Assembly: GCF_003590095.1 (NCBI RefSeq)
Contig: NC_039478.1
Coordinates: 21,576,001 to 21,640,000 of the forward strand
Reading direction: 5' to 3'
Length of the DNA: 64,000 nucleotides
Source of the DNA: Trichoplusia ni
Taxonomy: Eukaryota; Arthropoda; Insecta; Lepidoptera; Noctuidae
The first letter of the stretch is position 1; every line of letters begins with the position of its first letter. The notes below the pieces were generated by a model. That model was not told where the DNA came from. It searched no databases and was given only the letters and a program-made list of their open reading frames with translations. Position numbers and translations under genes: made by a program. Below, piece after piece: positions 10,849 to 22,663 of the stretch.

Positions 10849-12442
10849 TCGATAAATATCTTAGTTTTATCGTGAATCCTTTATTAATAGTTGTAATTAT
10901 TGTTTTCGTAAGTATTTTACACGGTGAATATAATTTTGTGCATATACGGCGTTTTCGCGGTGTGGATTTTGTGTAATTTATTGAAATGTAATGTGCCGCG
11001 GCGCCGGCACGTTTGTCAAATCGCTATTTTTTTTTTCGTTATCTTCTGATTCGAAACAAAGATCAAGTTCACAGTCCGTTTCGATTCCTACGTGTACGAT
11101 TTAACGTGTAGGTGATAAAAACAGTTTGTGGTTTTAATATTTTCGTGTGTTGGACCTGTATGCGACATGGTCAAGATGTCTCTTGTGAACCACATGTTCG
11201 GGCACCACACCATTCACATCGTGTCGTCACCACCGTCGTGTGTCAGGCCTGCTTTCATTCAATATCTTTTGATTTATCATACTATTTTTATGATATCCTA
11301 AAAAGTCGTCACCATAAGGTGGATGTTAATTTCATCCTCCCACAAAGGTTTTTCATCGCTCCGCGGTAGGTGGGGTTAGGTCTTGTCAAAATTTTCAAAA
11401 ACATACCTATAAAATCCCATATCAGTCTAGACTCTCCACCCTATAGGTTATAGATGTTGTGTATAATAGGTTGTATTTGTAGCTATGTCTGTATGACTTG
11501 ACAGATTTTGCACAGAGGACACATTTATCTGCTTAGAATTTGCGGGAGTCATTTATTTTTACAGCTCTCAGTGCTATTGGTGAATTTTACCAGATTGATA
11601 ACAGTGACAGGTAGGTTAGGTTGATAATGTGTGATTTTCCTTATAATTCAGTGTTTTACATACCTAAATTTTCTATTAGGTCTGTTCATGTTATGTTTCT
11701 CTTAGTGGTGTCCACAATACTTGAGTGAAGCTTATGGTACCACCTAATCAACTTTGACATCCTATACTGTATTCTACCCATAAGGATCAGCAACAAACCC
11801 ATGCAGTGACTTCCAGTTTTGCTGACTAAGAAATGAGGCACTAATATTACTCACCGATAAGCATTTGAGGTTGGATTCTGTTTCTGATACTTTAATATTC
11901 AATTGAATATTCATATTGTGACATTATTGAGTTTGGTTAACACAATAAGAGAACAAAATGTATGTAATGTAGTATCTCATTTCACATTAATGCATTTTTT
12001 AAGGATCTACTTATATTCTTCATCCAATTATTGGCTTTACTCATTCAATTATTGAGCTGTGACTTTCATTCTGCCTGTAAACTAGGTCATTATCAATAAA
12101 ATCAATTTCTCTATATATGATTGATATTTTTTGATCCATCAAGAACATTTAATTATTCTAAAGCTATTGGAATTAATGGTCCTTTTTATATACATGTTGA
12201 GTTACAAAACATTTCTTCTTGGTAAATACAGTAGTATGAAATAAGTTCTTATAGACTGAATTCTGATGACAAAAAAGGTTTATATCCAGAGTAATAAGAC
12301 ATTCATACTAACTCTAGAATCTATTTTTAAAAAGCAACAATAACCAAATTATTTTCTACATTGAATACATTTCATAAATTGTGTCATTAGTATCAAGTTT
12401 CCTTAAACTAAAGCTGTTTTGTTTCTATCCAGCTACAACCTG

Positions 12443-12556
12443 AGGCCATAGAGTCGCGAACTTGGTTACTATACCATGTTTGTGCTGCGGTTACTCAGAC
12501 ATCAAATACCAGACTTTATAAAGCGTCTCATTTTACCCTTGTGTTTTGAGATCTTC
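12443..12556 (+). repeat. intronic direct repeat, copy 1
   Basis: This shares catagagtcgcgaact, then a word like ccatgtttgtgctg, then ataccagactttataaagcg, then a gagatc block, with a second copy at 13720-13834. Copy 1 has lost many CpGs and is more AT-rich, so it looks older. It lies in the intron upstream of the first eIF5A coding exon. Confidence 0.75.
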
Positions 12557-13231
12557 GTATAAAGCCATAATTACATTATTCAGTACTTGACTTTGACAAT
12601 TGTCATCTGTAATCTATACTTGTAATCCATTTTGATAATTTTGTTAACTATATCACGGGTAAGGACTTGTGCAGGCAAGTATTGGAGAAATTTTTGACGA
12701 TATGTCATGTGATTAAGCCAAAAATGTGGTTTTCACTTTTCACATGTAGAGAGTTCATTGACATTCAGGTCAACAACCTCATGTGCTGATTTTTTCGCCA
12801 CTTGGACGTGAATCATGCTCGAGAGTTAATGCCAAGGTTCTATTGGTTAGCATGATTATTATATTACTTGTCAATGGTTCATAGCCATTGTGAGTTGTCA
12901 AGTTCAGTGTGAGTTGTAATTTGGATGTGAGGACTGCAATTGTGCCTTGATATTGCAATTTATGCACAGTTTGCTGTTATTGTGTACAGGTTTTTGTTTT
13001 TTTAGTCTATATTCTTTTGTAAATACCTTTTGTTATAGTTCTGAAAGTTGTTTGTCTTTAGGGAATGCAGTGGTGGTTTTGTTGACTCTTTTTAGTGTAT
13101 ATTCATGTAATTCATATATTTTAATGACAGTTTTCAGCCATTATAGAAAGTCTCATACCTATTTATTGTAATACTATATTTCTCATCATCAGATCACTCC
13201 TGACCGTATCTAAAACTCGGCACACAACACA

Positions 13232-16200
13232 ATGGCAGACATCGAGGATACACACTTCGAGACCGGGGACTCGGGTGCCTCCGCCACCTTCCCCATGCAA
13301 TGCTCTGCACTGCGCAAGAACGGTTTCGTCATGCTCAAGGGGCGCCCCTGCAAAATCGTAGAGATGTCCACATCCAAAACCGGCAAGCACGGCCACGCTA
13401 AAGTTCACTTGGTTGGAATCGATATTTTTAACGGCAAGAAGTGAGTATTATTTATTTCTTTTACGATTACGTTGACCATCTTTGTTATATGTTACGTTTA
13501 TCAGCTACAAATTTACCTATCTATCATTCTAACTTCTTGATAATGATAAGACGTCCTTGCCATTTAATATCTCGCCTGAATCACAATCAATATGGGTTGA
13601 ACAGCGAGTTTCGCGCTTGTGAAACTTTCATCAGCTAGCAACCATTATCACGTAACATCGTTTACGTCATGAGTCCGCAGCATGTTCCGGTCGTAACCGC
13701 AATCCGCAAGGTCCAAGCCGAGCCCATAGAGTCGCGAACTCGGTCCCATACCGTGTTCGTGCTGAGGGTACTCGGACAGCATATACCAGGCCCGACAATG
13801 CGTCTCATTTCACTATCTGCGCTATGAGATCACCGTCCAGGGGCACAGTTTAAACTTAACTAGTCAAAAAATTTGGATCAATTTTCGTTATTTTCGAAGG
13901 CATGAAGTTCTTATCTTATTATTTTCTGATGGACCATACGCCCATTATGTAAACAGTTGTTCATCGAATATACTCTATTCAACTTGTTACTTGAAAAAAA
14001 AAGATAAAGCAATTGACAGTTAAAACCAGCTGTAGACACATGGAATTTAGAATGTAAGAACAAAACAGGTTAAAAAGTACTCATCTTCGTACACTCAATT
14101 CATGAAGCGTGTACTGTAATGGCAATAGATATTTATACTGTAAAATGTCACGATTTCCGCTTTCCATAAGCTCGCTAATCACTCTACAATGGTGTAAACA
14201 CCACGTGGTGCGTGACCACATGTTAAAAACCACGTGTATGAATTACTTATGACTTACCCAATATAATGATAAAATGATAACTAATTTTATTAATAGAATT
14301 ACCCCGATGATAATGTGATAAAAGGAAAGTAGGTGTATCTATCCCAGGTAAAAGAAAATACGGGAATATTACTAAGATATAATTAATAGCAGGTTTTTGT
14401 AAAGCACAATTCGTCACTCGATCGTAAACATCGCTATATGGGTTCGTTTAAATATATTTAAGTGTTAAAATGTATCTTTATTAAAAGTACAAAAACTGTA
14501 TTCAAGTCTCATATTTATAAAACCTTAAACAACTACACTTATCGCCTTTCTTTTGTCTAGACTAATTTGTCGCTCGTTATTGATTTCTTTGTAACCTATC
14601 AGACTTCAGAGGGATTGTTACTAACAGCTGTAGTTGACCTTACCGTATGATAATAACTATAAATAGATGACATTTCGCGATTGTTGGAATGAAAATACTT
14701 TATTATTTTTTTACTTTTTAATACAACTATATTATTGTTATGCTATGGACTATGTTTTAAACAGATTTAATAGAGCTTAGCTCTAATTAATCAGTAATTA
14801 TGATATGCAAACATCGCAGTTTAATCACTTTGTTGAATCATTGCATCCAAGATTATGAACCACACCTTCAAACTCAACTTAAATTGCGACAAGAATGGAT
14901 GACTTTCACCCTTTTTTTATCTTAATTGACTACTTATTTTCATGAACCAAAACAATTCTTTTTGTACCATTTTGCGATCTCAAGGGCCTGTCCTAAGAAC
15001 GTCCCAATTCGGTGTTACTGACAACAAAGCAATCATAACTCATGAAACAACTTTCCTTCATCCAGATACGAAGATATCTGTCCATCCACTCACAACATGG
15101 ACGTGCCCCACGTGAAGCGTGAGGACTACCAGCTGACCGACATCTCTGACGATGGCTACCTGACTCTCATGGCTGACAACGGTGACCTCCGCGAGGACCT
15201 CAAGATCCCAGACGGTGACCTCGGCACTCAGTTGCGCTCCGACTTCGATAGCGGCAAAGAGCTGTTGGTGAGTAACTCCCGTAACTCCTTATACCTTTAA
15301 AACCTTCTTCATAGTCCAACTACATACTTGTCTGTAATTCAAATCAACTAATAATGTAGATAACAATCTTTTAACTGGTTGTTATACATTGACGAAATGT
15401 TTTATTATTGCAAAGTCAATCTCGATTTTACCAATTTGTGTGATCGAGTAATAAGAGTCTTGAGACAACCTCTTGTGGATACTAGAGCTCAATTTTGTTA
15501 CTCATGTAAATCTATGTCAAGTACGCTTCATATAACGATAATTGGTCTGTTCTAAGTATCAAAGGAGAGACGGCATTTTCCCGACCTACTTCAAACATTT
15601 TCTTGGTTGTTGAAGTAGGTACTAGGCTTATACTTGACCTTTAAAGATTTTTTCTTATTCCTTTTTCAATATCCAATTAGTCGTTCTAACAACTTTTCTT
15701 TAGCGTTCTCAAAGCAGTTCTAATACAGTTACTGTTCGTAGTTCTATCAAACCTCTTTTTGATGTAATTATTTCATTTTTTAAATGACGGCTGCCTAAAA
15801 TGGATAGCTATGAACAAGAAAACATACGTACGTCCTAGTTTAGACTGTAACGTAAATGGAGACGTTAAACTATGGGATATGGGGATATCATGTGCCAAAA
15901 CACTCACGTCACTAACTCAAATACGTCAATTCACATTATTAGTTAAAAGCGAAATTTCCTCAGTTTTATCGATGTAAACATCTTATTCTGTTGTTAAGTA
16001 TTTTTAAGCACATTGTAACAATAACGCATATTGTTTCCTTGCCTTACAAGTACCATATCAACAAACTGTTTTATTTTGTTACTGTTATCTTAAACACAAT
16101 ATGTCACTACTCCTGTACATCTCTTCGGAGAAAATGCGTGACGTGTGTTATGTTATTGACTCTGAACAATGCAACACGTGGCAAACGTAAATACGTGAAT

Positions 16201-17669
16201 ATCAGTTTGATTTCTAAGACCGTAACGCCGTTACGTAGCTTCATCTGTATGGTTTATGTGCATGTTAACAGTTCCACTCATCATTAAAATCAGATGGAAT
16301 TTAATTGACCATGACAACTAATGAGTAACATGGTATATCCAATCCTGACATGTTTCTTACTAATACTGACCGGTCATTTAGAAGTGATTCTAACCCGACT
16401 TTTCTAATATACAGTAATGTTTTACCACAGACTTTTCGAGTATAGAGTCTCTGATACATTTTGTAATGTGTTGGTGCTAAATCCACTCGTAAATTAAATC
16501 TCAGCCCCGTTACCTGGGCTAGTATTTAATTACAAGCCATATGGAAAGTGGGTCTTGAGTACAAATTTCAAACTTTATTTGTGCTGATAATTATATAGAT
16601 ACCCCTCAGACAATACGTATCCCAGCCTTTTATTACTGCTAGTCTGTTAACTGAACCCATTCTAGTTTCAACAGTAAAAGTTTGGTCATCATAAAAGCAG
16701 TTTTAAAACGACGATGATGGCGAAAGGTGACACTATTTGTGTTTGTTGTATCTAACCTCTCCGTCATGTGTAGTAATCGCGTGTCTTGGATCGCTGCCAA
16801 CTTGCCACCAACTTATACTAAGCTCGTGATAACGCTGGCAAAAGTTCTAATTGTCTCCTAAAGCCGTGAAATTAGTGTTCTAAAGCGCTTTAGTTATTAT
16901 TACGAAATGGAGTAAATAATACTAAATAAAAATCATTGACATAAAAATACAATAATCTCTTCAATCTATCACATTTTAACGTTATCTAACTTTAATCTGT
17001 TGATATTTATTGTATCGACGACAACGTAAACTGTACAGAATGGTTAACAAAATAAGTCCTGTATTATATAAGAAGTGCAAGGAAGAATCCGCTTCTTATT
17101 ATTCATACATAACACGAAGTCAATACACGACCGACTTCGGTCTCCATAAACAAATAAAGCGTATTTACATGACTTGTCTTGGTGCCTATCGACTGTAGCA
17201 ATCAATTCATTATTCAGAACATTTTGAATACTAAGTGCTGATGTCAGGGGCTCAGGGCTTGGGTGTCAGTGTCATATTGTAACACAATCAATATTGATAA
17301 GACAATTCTTACTTTACTTGAAATTTTTCGAAGTTTTAGTCCTTTGTAAAATAGTGATACTATTTTATTAATATAATAAGTATTCTTTAATACGAGAAGC
17401 CTTTGTACCTTGGCCCAAAAGTAGCGTTCTTACTCATATTAATAAAAATAGCTTAATTAAATTCCTTTTTTGCCTAGCAACACCCTTATCTTATTTCCGA
17501 TCCCTTTGCAGATGTAAGGGTTGCTTTTGTCCATAACAACTTTGCACTTTTATCTAACATCTATTATATCTAACATTTGTCTGTTTTGTTGTTTCAGTGC
17601 ACTGTGCTGAAGTCTTGCGGTGAGGAGTGTGTAATCGCAGTCAAGGCAAACACAGCTCTCGACAAATAA
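13232..17669 (+). CDS. eIF5A: eukaryotic translation initiation factor 5A
   Basis: Three coding exons give a complete 160-residue protein: 13232-13440, 15066-15267 and 17598-17669. All junctions are GT-AG and in phase (AAG AA|A TAC; TTG|TGC). eIF5A binds the ribosome and relieves stalling at proline-rich and other difficult sequences, and it helps translation termination. The hypusine loop is intact (STSKTGKHGHAK); Lys52 is the residue expected to be converted to hypusine by deoxyhypusine synthase and hydroxylase. Residues 1-80 form the SH3-like domain and the rest, from about MDVPHVKR, the OB-fold domain. Length equals the family norm. The ATG follows a good context (cacaacacaATGG) in an exon starting at 13193. 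The gene converges with the DAXX-like gene. Exon codons are GC-rich compared with the introns, as expected for a highly expressed gene. Confidence 0.98.
13720..13834 (+). repeat. intronic direct repeat, copy 2
   Basis: The CpG-rich partner of the repeat at 12443-12556, in the same orientation, lying in the intron just after the first eIF5A coding exon. The pair therefore brackets that exon. No target-site duplication or terminal repeat was recognised. Confidence 0.75.
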
Positions 17670-18530
17670 ACCAACTCAGCATTTATAGGGATATACATAC
17701 ATATAATTTTTTTACAATCAACAGCTCTTACATAAATGTAAAACATAATACTATGTATAATTTAACATAAAATATTATGGTGTGACGTGGTGCTGGCTTG
17801 CCGCCGTCCACTCCGTACCGAGGGCATCTCATGACGTACTCGCACCGGTCTGCGAGCCTGTGCCGTTGATGCGACCAATGTTTAAAGTTAAGCTTCTAGA
17901 GATGTGTCTACTTTCCATCTCGGGGTCTCTAGTCGTTGTACTGGGAACTCATCGCTCTGTCCATCTCGTCACAAACCCTTGGGACCACAGGTCTGGGCTT
18001 GAATTCTGAGTACATCGAACAGTTGGCCGTCCGGCATTATTTTTAATTTTGTTTTGCGTTACAAAATATTTATTTGAAATTACATGTACAAATGCAGGAT
18101 TATTGCACTCGGATACAATTTTATTAATGGTAGGACTGGGGTGCGCGTGAGACGCTGATGCATTAATTTATTTATACTTAAGTGTAATGTGCCCTCGAGT
18201 GCGAGCGAGTGCGACGGCAGCAGGCAGCCGCGTGCGACCGGCCGGAACTTCACGTTTGTTTTTGTTTTGTTTGTTCTCTTTCGCTTACAACGTCTACTAA
18301 ACGTTAAAGTTGCGTTGCGCTCCGCGAGCCGCCGAACGTTTGTTGATCAACATCGGTGTGATAAAATTCCCCGTGGTGGATATTAAATGTTATAATATTA
18401 CGGTAAATAACCCGACAAAAGAGATGGATGCAAACTTGAAGTTATTACCATATTTTAATGCTAAATTAATTAATACATATTAAAAAAATCGGGAAAATGC
18501 GCAAAAAAATAGAAATAAAGAAAAATTCTT
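17670..18530 (+). other. eIF5A 3' UTR and likely polyadenylation site
   Basis: After the stop codon there is no further coding frame. AATAAA at 18514-18519 is followed about 15 bases later by a GT-rich stretch (gtgttgtgtgattg), the arrangement expected for cleavage near 18,530. Later AATAAA words at about 19,269 and 19,311 could give longer forms. The UTR has a CpG-rich pocket at 18,190-18,350. Confidence 0.6.
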
Positions 18531-18539
18531 GAATGTGTT

Positions 18540-20850
18540 GTGTGATTGATTAGTCCTCTGTTAGCACTTGTCGCGTACGTGACGCAGTGCTCGGCGCGAA
18601 GTCGCGCCTCCCTTATGTGTAACACTTGCCATCTGTTCAAATACCATCCGACTACAGACACTAGTGGTGTGCATTCCATAGCGTGCAGTGTTCTGCTCCT
18701 ATCGTTATAACCGTGACGTGCTAAATCAATGAAGACTGACTGAGAATGTCTCCTGATAATGAATATCCTCAGGCAAGACTGACAATGCATTTTGTAGAAG
18801 AAATAGCTGATTTTTAATGTAAATTTGTGCTCATCTTGGCCTTTCCTTGCTCTCTTTGTTTGCTCATTTGAACACATGAGATGTTACACGTTATCGAGTG
18901 GCTTAAGATTGCCTAAATTCCATGTTTTAATGTAAGGTCTCGTGACGGCCACTCTTGCAAGTGTTGCCTTCAAGGGCTAGATAGGGTACCATTCATTTGT
19001 ATGTTAGTGGACTTATCAATATTCTTTTAACATCAGATTGTCAAAGACGATATGATATACGAAAATTAATGTAAGAATGTAAGGTAAGGCCCTATAGGAG
19101 AGATATTTTTTTATGCATTCAAAATTCGTACTTCGCAGGTTTTAGACTAAAAGTTTAGGCTGTTAGATAACAGTTTGTTCTCTGTACATTTTTTTTTCGA
19201 AATTGCATAATCGTTATTGTTGGTAAAGTTTTTATACTTAGCAGCTTGTAATCAGGTTTTTATTTTATAATAAACCTAAGGTATATATGTAAAGACATCG
19301 GGAGGTCTAAAATAAAATACTTTAGTAAAAAAGGTAACTTTTCTTTCTGTAAAGATAAGCTGTTGTATCCCAATGGAACCTTGAATCGATGTATTCCTTC
19401 CTTGTTGGATATATCTTGTAATATCCGAAGCTTAGATTAGCGTTTGCGGATTAAATGTGAATTTATTCATAGCCGTTAGAATTAATTAATTGGTGCACCT
19501 ATAAGTTATTATTAGGAATTGATTCTCTTGCACACATGGTCTGTTGCTTATATTAAAACATTACTCAGTAGATTCTGTAAAACGAGCTATAGCACCGGAT
19601 CCAGGCATAATTTCCAAGCTTTCTGTGTACCAGTAACGAGTCCCACTCGAGTCAGTGCCGCTCCTGTGTATAGCTTGTCGATTTCAACGCTGCGCTGTGC
19701 CGGCTGTGCGAGACGGTCGACTGCTAGGTCGTTATCATAAGACCTTGTGGAGAAGAGATGGTTTAAAATTGTAATGATCCAATAATCTGCGGATTTTAAT
19801 TTAGGAATTTAAAATTATTTTTTATATCGGGGCGTAGGACAGGTCGAATAACTAATGTGACGGTATTTAGTGCAAAAGTTCTGTAAATACGTAAGATTGG
19901 ATAGATCGATGGATGATGGACACTAGTTTTAAAAGTTTATCAATAATCCACTCTTGATGCAGTTTTCCATGTTTTCATATTGTATGAACAAGCAGTACCG
20001 AATTAATAGCAACGGCCAATAAATAAATGTAAAGCAGTAATAAGTACCTATTTAACAGTCTGTCGAATTAAATCTGTACAAAATGAAACACCGTGCGTTC
20101 TGATTCATAGTCCCCTGTAGATTTACATAGTTTTTTGTTTTAAGTTTTTATTTTATTTTACACCCCTATTTTTACTTGCTGCGATCAATAAGTTTGTTAA
20201 GTTGATGGTTTTATGAGAAGAAATATTAACTGGAGATACATCACGTCATTTACAACCAGCTGCTGCGAAGTTTGCACGAACTCCATTCAATCAGTCCTAT
20301 TCAATAGCTGTTGGAATCGAAGACAAGTCACAAACGTCCCAGTGTTATGGTAAGGTGTGCACAACAAAATACGGATGTTTTAGTTCTCGTTTAGCTTCTG
20401 ATGAATAGGTGAAGAAAAATAACAACTTTTATGATAACATTTTACTAAATATGGTTGCATGCATCTTCAAACCCAAGTGTTCCTGACTACATTGGCATAA
20501 CTATTTATTACATATATGACCAACACTAAAAATTGTAAGTATCAACGCCTGCCTATTACATAGTAAGTAATGAATCCTACACAATAGTGACTATATACTT
20601 AAATATTTAACATTTTGTCTTAAACATAATTAGAATTACCATGTGTACTTCATCAGTTTGACTTACATAACATCATTCGTTAGACATGCCTATAAATACT
20701 TAAAATCGTAGAAAACTGGAACATAAAACAAATCTTTTTAGCCAGCGTTACAGTTAGCATAAAATACATTAAAATGACTAAGCGAATCAAGGCACATTAG
20801 CCCACAGGTAACAGCAAGACAGAAATGCGTGCAGCAGCAATATTTGCAGG
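18540..20850. other. intergenic, no gene seen
   Basis: AT-rich. The longest frame, on the minus strand and overlapping the eIF5A 3' UTR, shows no domain or protein-like composition. No other element could be recognised until the hAT-type MITE. Confidence 0.5.
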
Positions 20851-20856
20851 ATTATG

Positions 20857-21091
20857 CAGTGCCGGCGTGATGGGGCGATGGCCCAGGGCGACAAATACTG
20901 GGGGGCGCTAAGGTCTGAAGTTGGAGACTAGAGCAATACTTCAACCGCCAAACGTTACGCTAAAGGAAAGATGAAATTCTTAATATTATTTTACTTGGGA
21001 TCAGCAAAAAACTAACACTTGATATTGCTTCCCTCAAGTGGGCGCCACAATATTTTCGCCCGGGGTGTCAGTGGCCCTTACGCCGGCACTG
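20857..21091. mobile_element. hAT-type MITE, 235 bp
   Basis: Ends are inverted: CAGTGCCGGCGT on the left and its complement ACGCCGGCACTG on the right, with further similarity inwards (GGGCGA and GGCGC words). Flanks are ggattatg and agattatg, an 8-bp duplication with one mismatch. An 8-bp target duplication and a CAGTG terminus are hallmarks of the hAT superfamily. There is no transposase, so it is non-autonomous. It lies in the spacer between the two convergent genes. Confidence 0.85.
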
Positions 21092-21355
21092 AGATTATGT
21101 TATCCAAACTTCAGAGCTCTAAATTATACCGACCCTTAAATATCGCGGCTGCACATCAACGATCTTCCTAGTTACATGTCGGCTATTCCAGAGTAGAAGG
21201 CACTTTTTACACCTAAGGTACGGTACCTACTATTATAATTACCGTGCCTAAGGAATTAGGACCGATATTTATATCGGCCTAAAAACTACTAAGCCCTATA
21301 GAATAAAACTCCATACGAGCAGACGACGCTAATAATATTAACATGAGACGTTTAA

Positions 21356-22140
21356 CCCATTCGCTGCCGATCTAAAGAGTAACAATATTACCCAGTTGCC
21401 GCCATACTGTACTATGCAGCCCGCCCATCGGCGGTCCCGGCATCTTAATTATGTATTTTTGCCCGCCCATTGGCGTTTTCGGCATGAAGCTGCAGATTCC
21501 GACATGAATCGTTTGATATCGCATCCAAAAAAATCCTAGAAAATGCTATTAATTTGACTTGATAACGCGAACGCATAATATAAGCCTTCATTGCTTTTAT
21601 CAGCCAGCCCTTTGTTTTGGCCCGGCCGACCGGCAGAAGTGCCGGCCGGCTGTCTGGGACGTTTTAGGCCAAAATAAACCCTGCCGAAGGGTTTTTTTTT
21701 AAGTAAGAGGCGTTCCAAATGTTTTTTCTTAGTATTTTTTCACAACTTAATCAGAACTTTCTGTTGATCAATGTTTCGAAGGTTTTACACCTTTATGTGA
21801 AATAGATGAAAACACTTTATTTTTATACACGAAATTCATGCTTAAGAAGTAGCGAGCAGAGTTTTTACATAACTTAATAATAGCCGTTAGTCGTACTAAA
21901 ATTTACAAAAGTTTAGGACCTCTGATATAAAATCTTGCCTTTTTTCAAAACTTCAAATATCAGCAGGCCATTTGAGTTGCAAATCAATATTAATAAAACA
22001 AATCATTACACATTATCTCATTACTTTCTGACGTTATTTCGTAAAGTTATTGCAGTTTAAAATCAAACCGCCCATGGGCGGTCTCGGCGTGAAAGTTAAA
22101 AAAATTTGCCCGCCGATGGGCGGGCTCGGCACTGAATGGG
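21356..22140. mobile_element. TTAA-flanked MITE (piggyBac-like), 785 bp
   Basis: Both flanks are TTAA (21352-21355 and 22141-22144). The termini match as inverted repeats, CCCATTCGCTGCCGA against CCCATTCAGTGCCGA. Subterminal blocks of the form GCCCGCCCATnGGCGG followed by a CGGC(A/G) word occur twice near each end and are partly self-complementary. A GC-rich palindromic block sits inside at about 21,618-21,655. No transposase frame is present. TTAA target use points to the piggyBac superfamily, but the terminal sequence is not the classical piggyBac one, so the assignment is moderate. Confidence 0.75.
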
Positions 22141-22663
22141 TTAAATAAACGAAGGAAAAAGACTAAAATAATTTTTTATTCTAATATACATACTTGTGGA
22201 CTTGGGCCAACATTTCATTTTTTTTTCGTTTGTTACTACAGAGTAGATTTCACTAAAATATAAAAATATAGTTATGTAAATTGATATAATACACAACTGA
22301 AACTGAAAAATCAGCCGTTAATATAAAAAGTTTGATATGTAGATTTTCGGTTACATCCGAAACTAGTCGGGCTACCCCCCGATAAATACTTACGCGTCAG
22401 TTAACCGTTACATCATTTTCACTATAGTTACTATTTATTTATTTATTTATTATACTGTGGAAGACTTACAGCTTAAAAGATAAAACTATCAAGATATATT
22501 ATGTAGATGTGATGTGTAGATATCTACTTACGACTCTTAAAAAAGCGCTTAATATTATTAAACGCAATGCAAATTATAGTAAGTTATGCTTAACAAATAA
22601 TTGTCTTAAAAACCTGTATCAGTTGCCTACTATTTACGACAACATTTCATTAGGCTGTTAGCA

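Noticed and set aside
18470..18877. 135-codon minus-strand frame
   Set aside because: It lies antisense to the eIF5A 3' UTR, has no domain or splice context, and its composition looks random.
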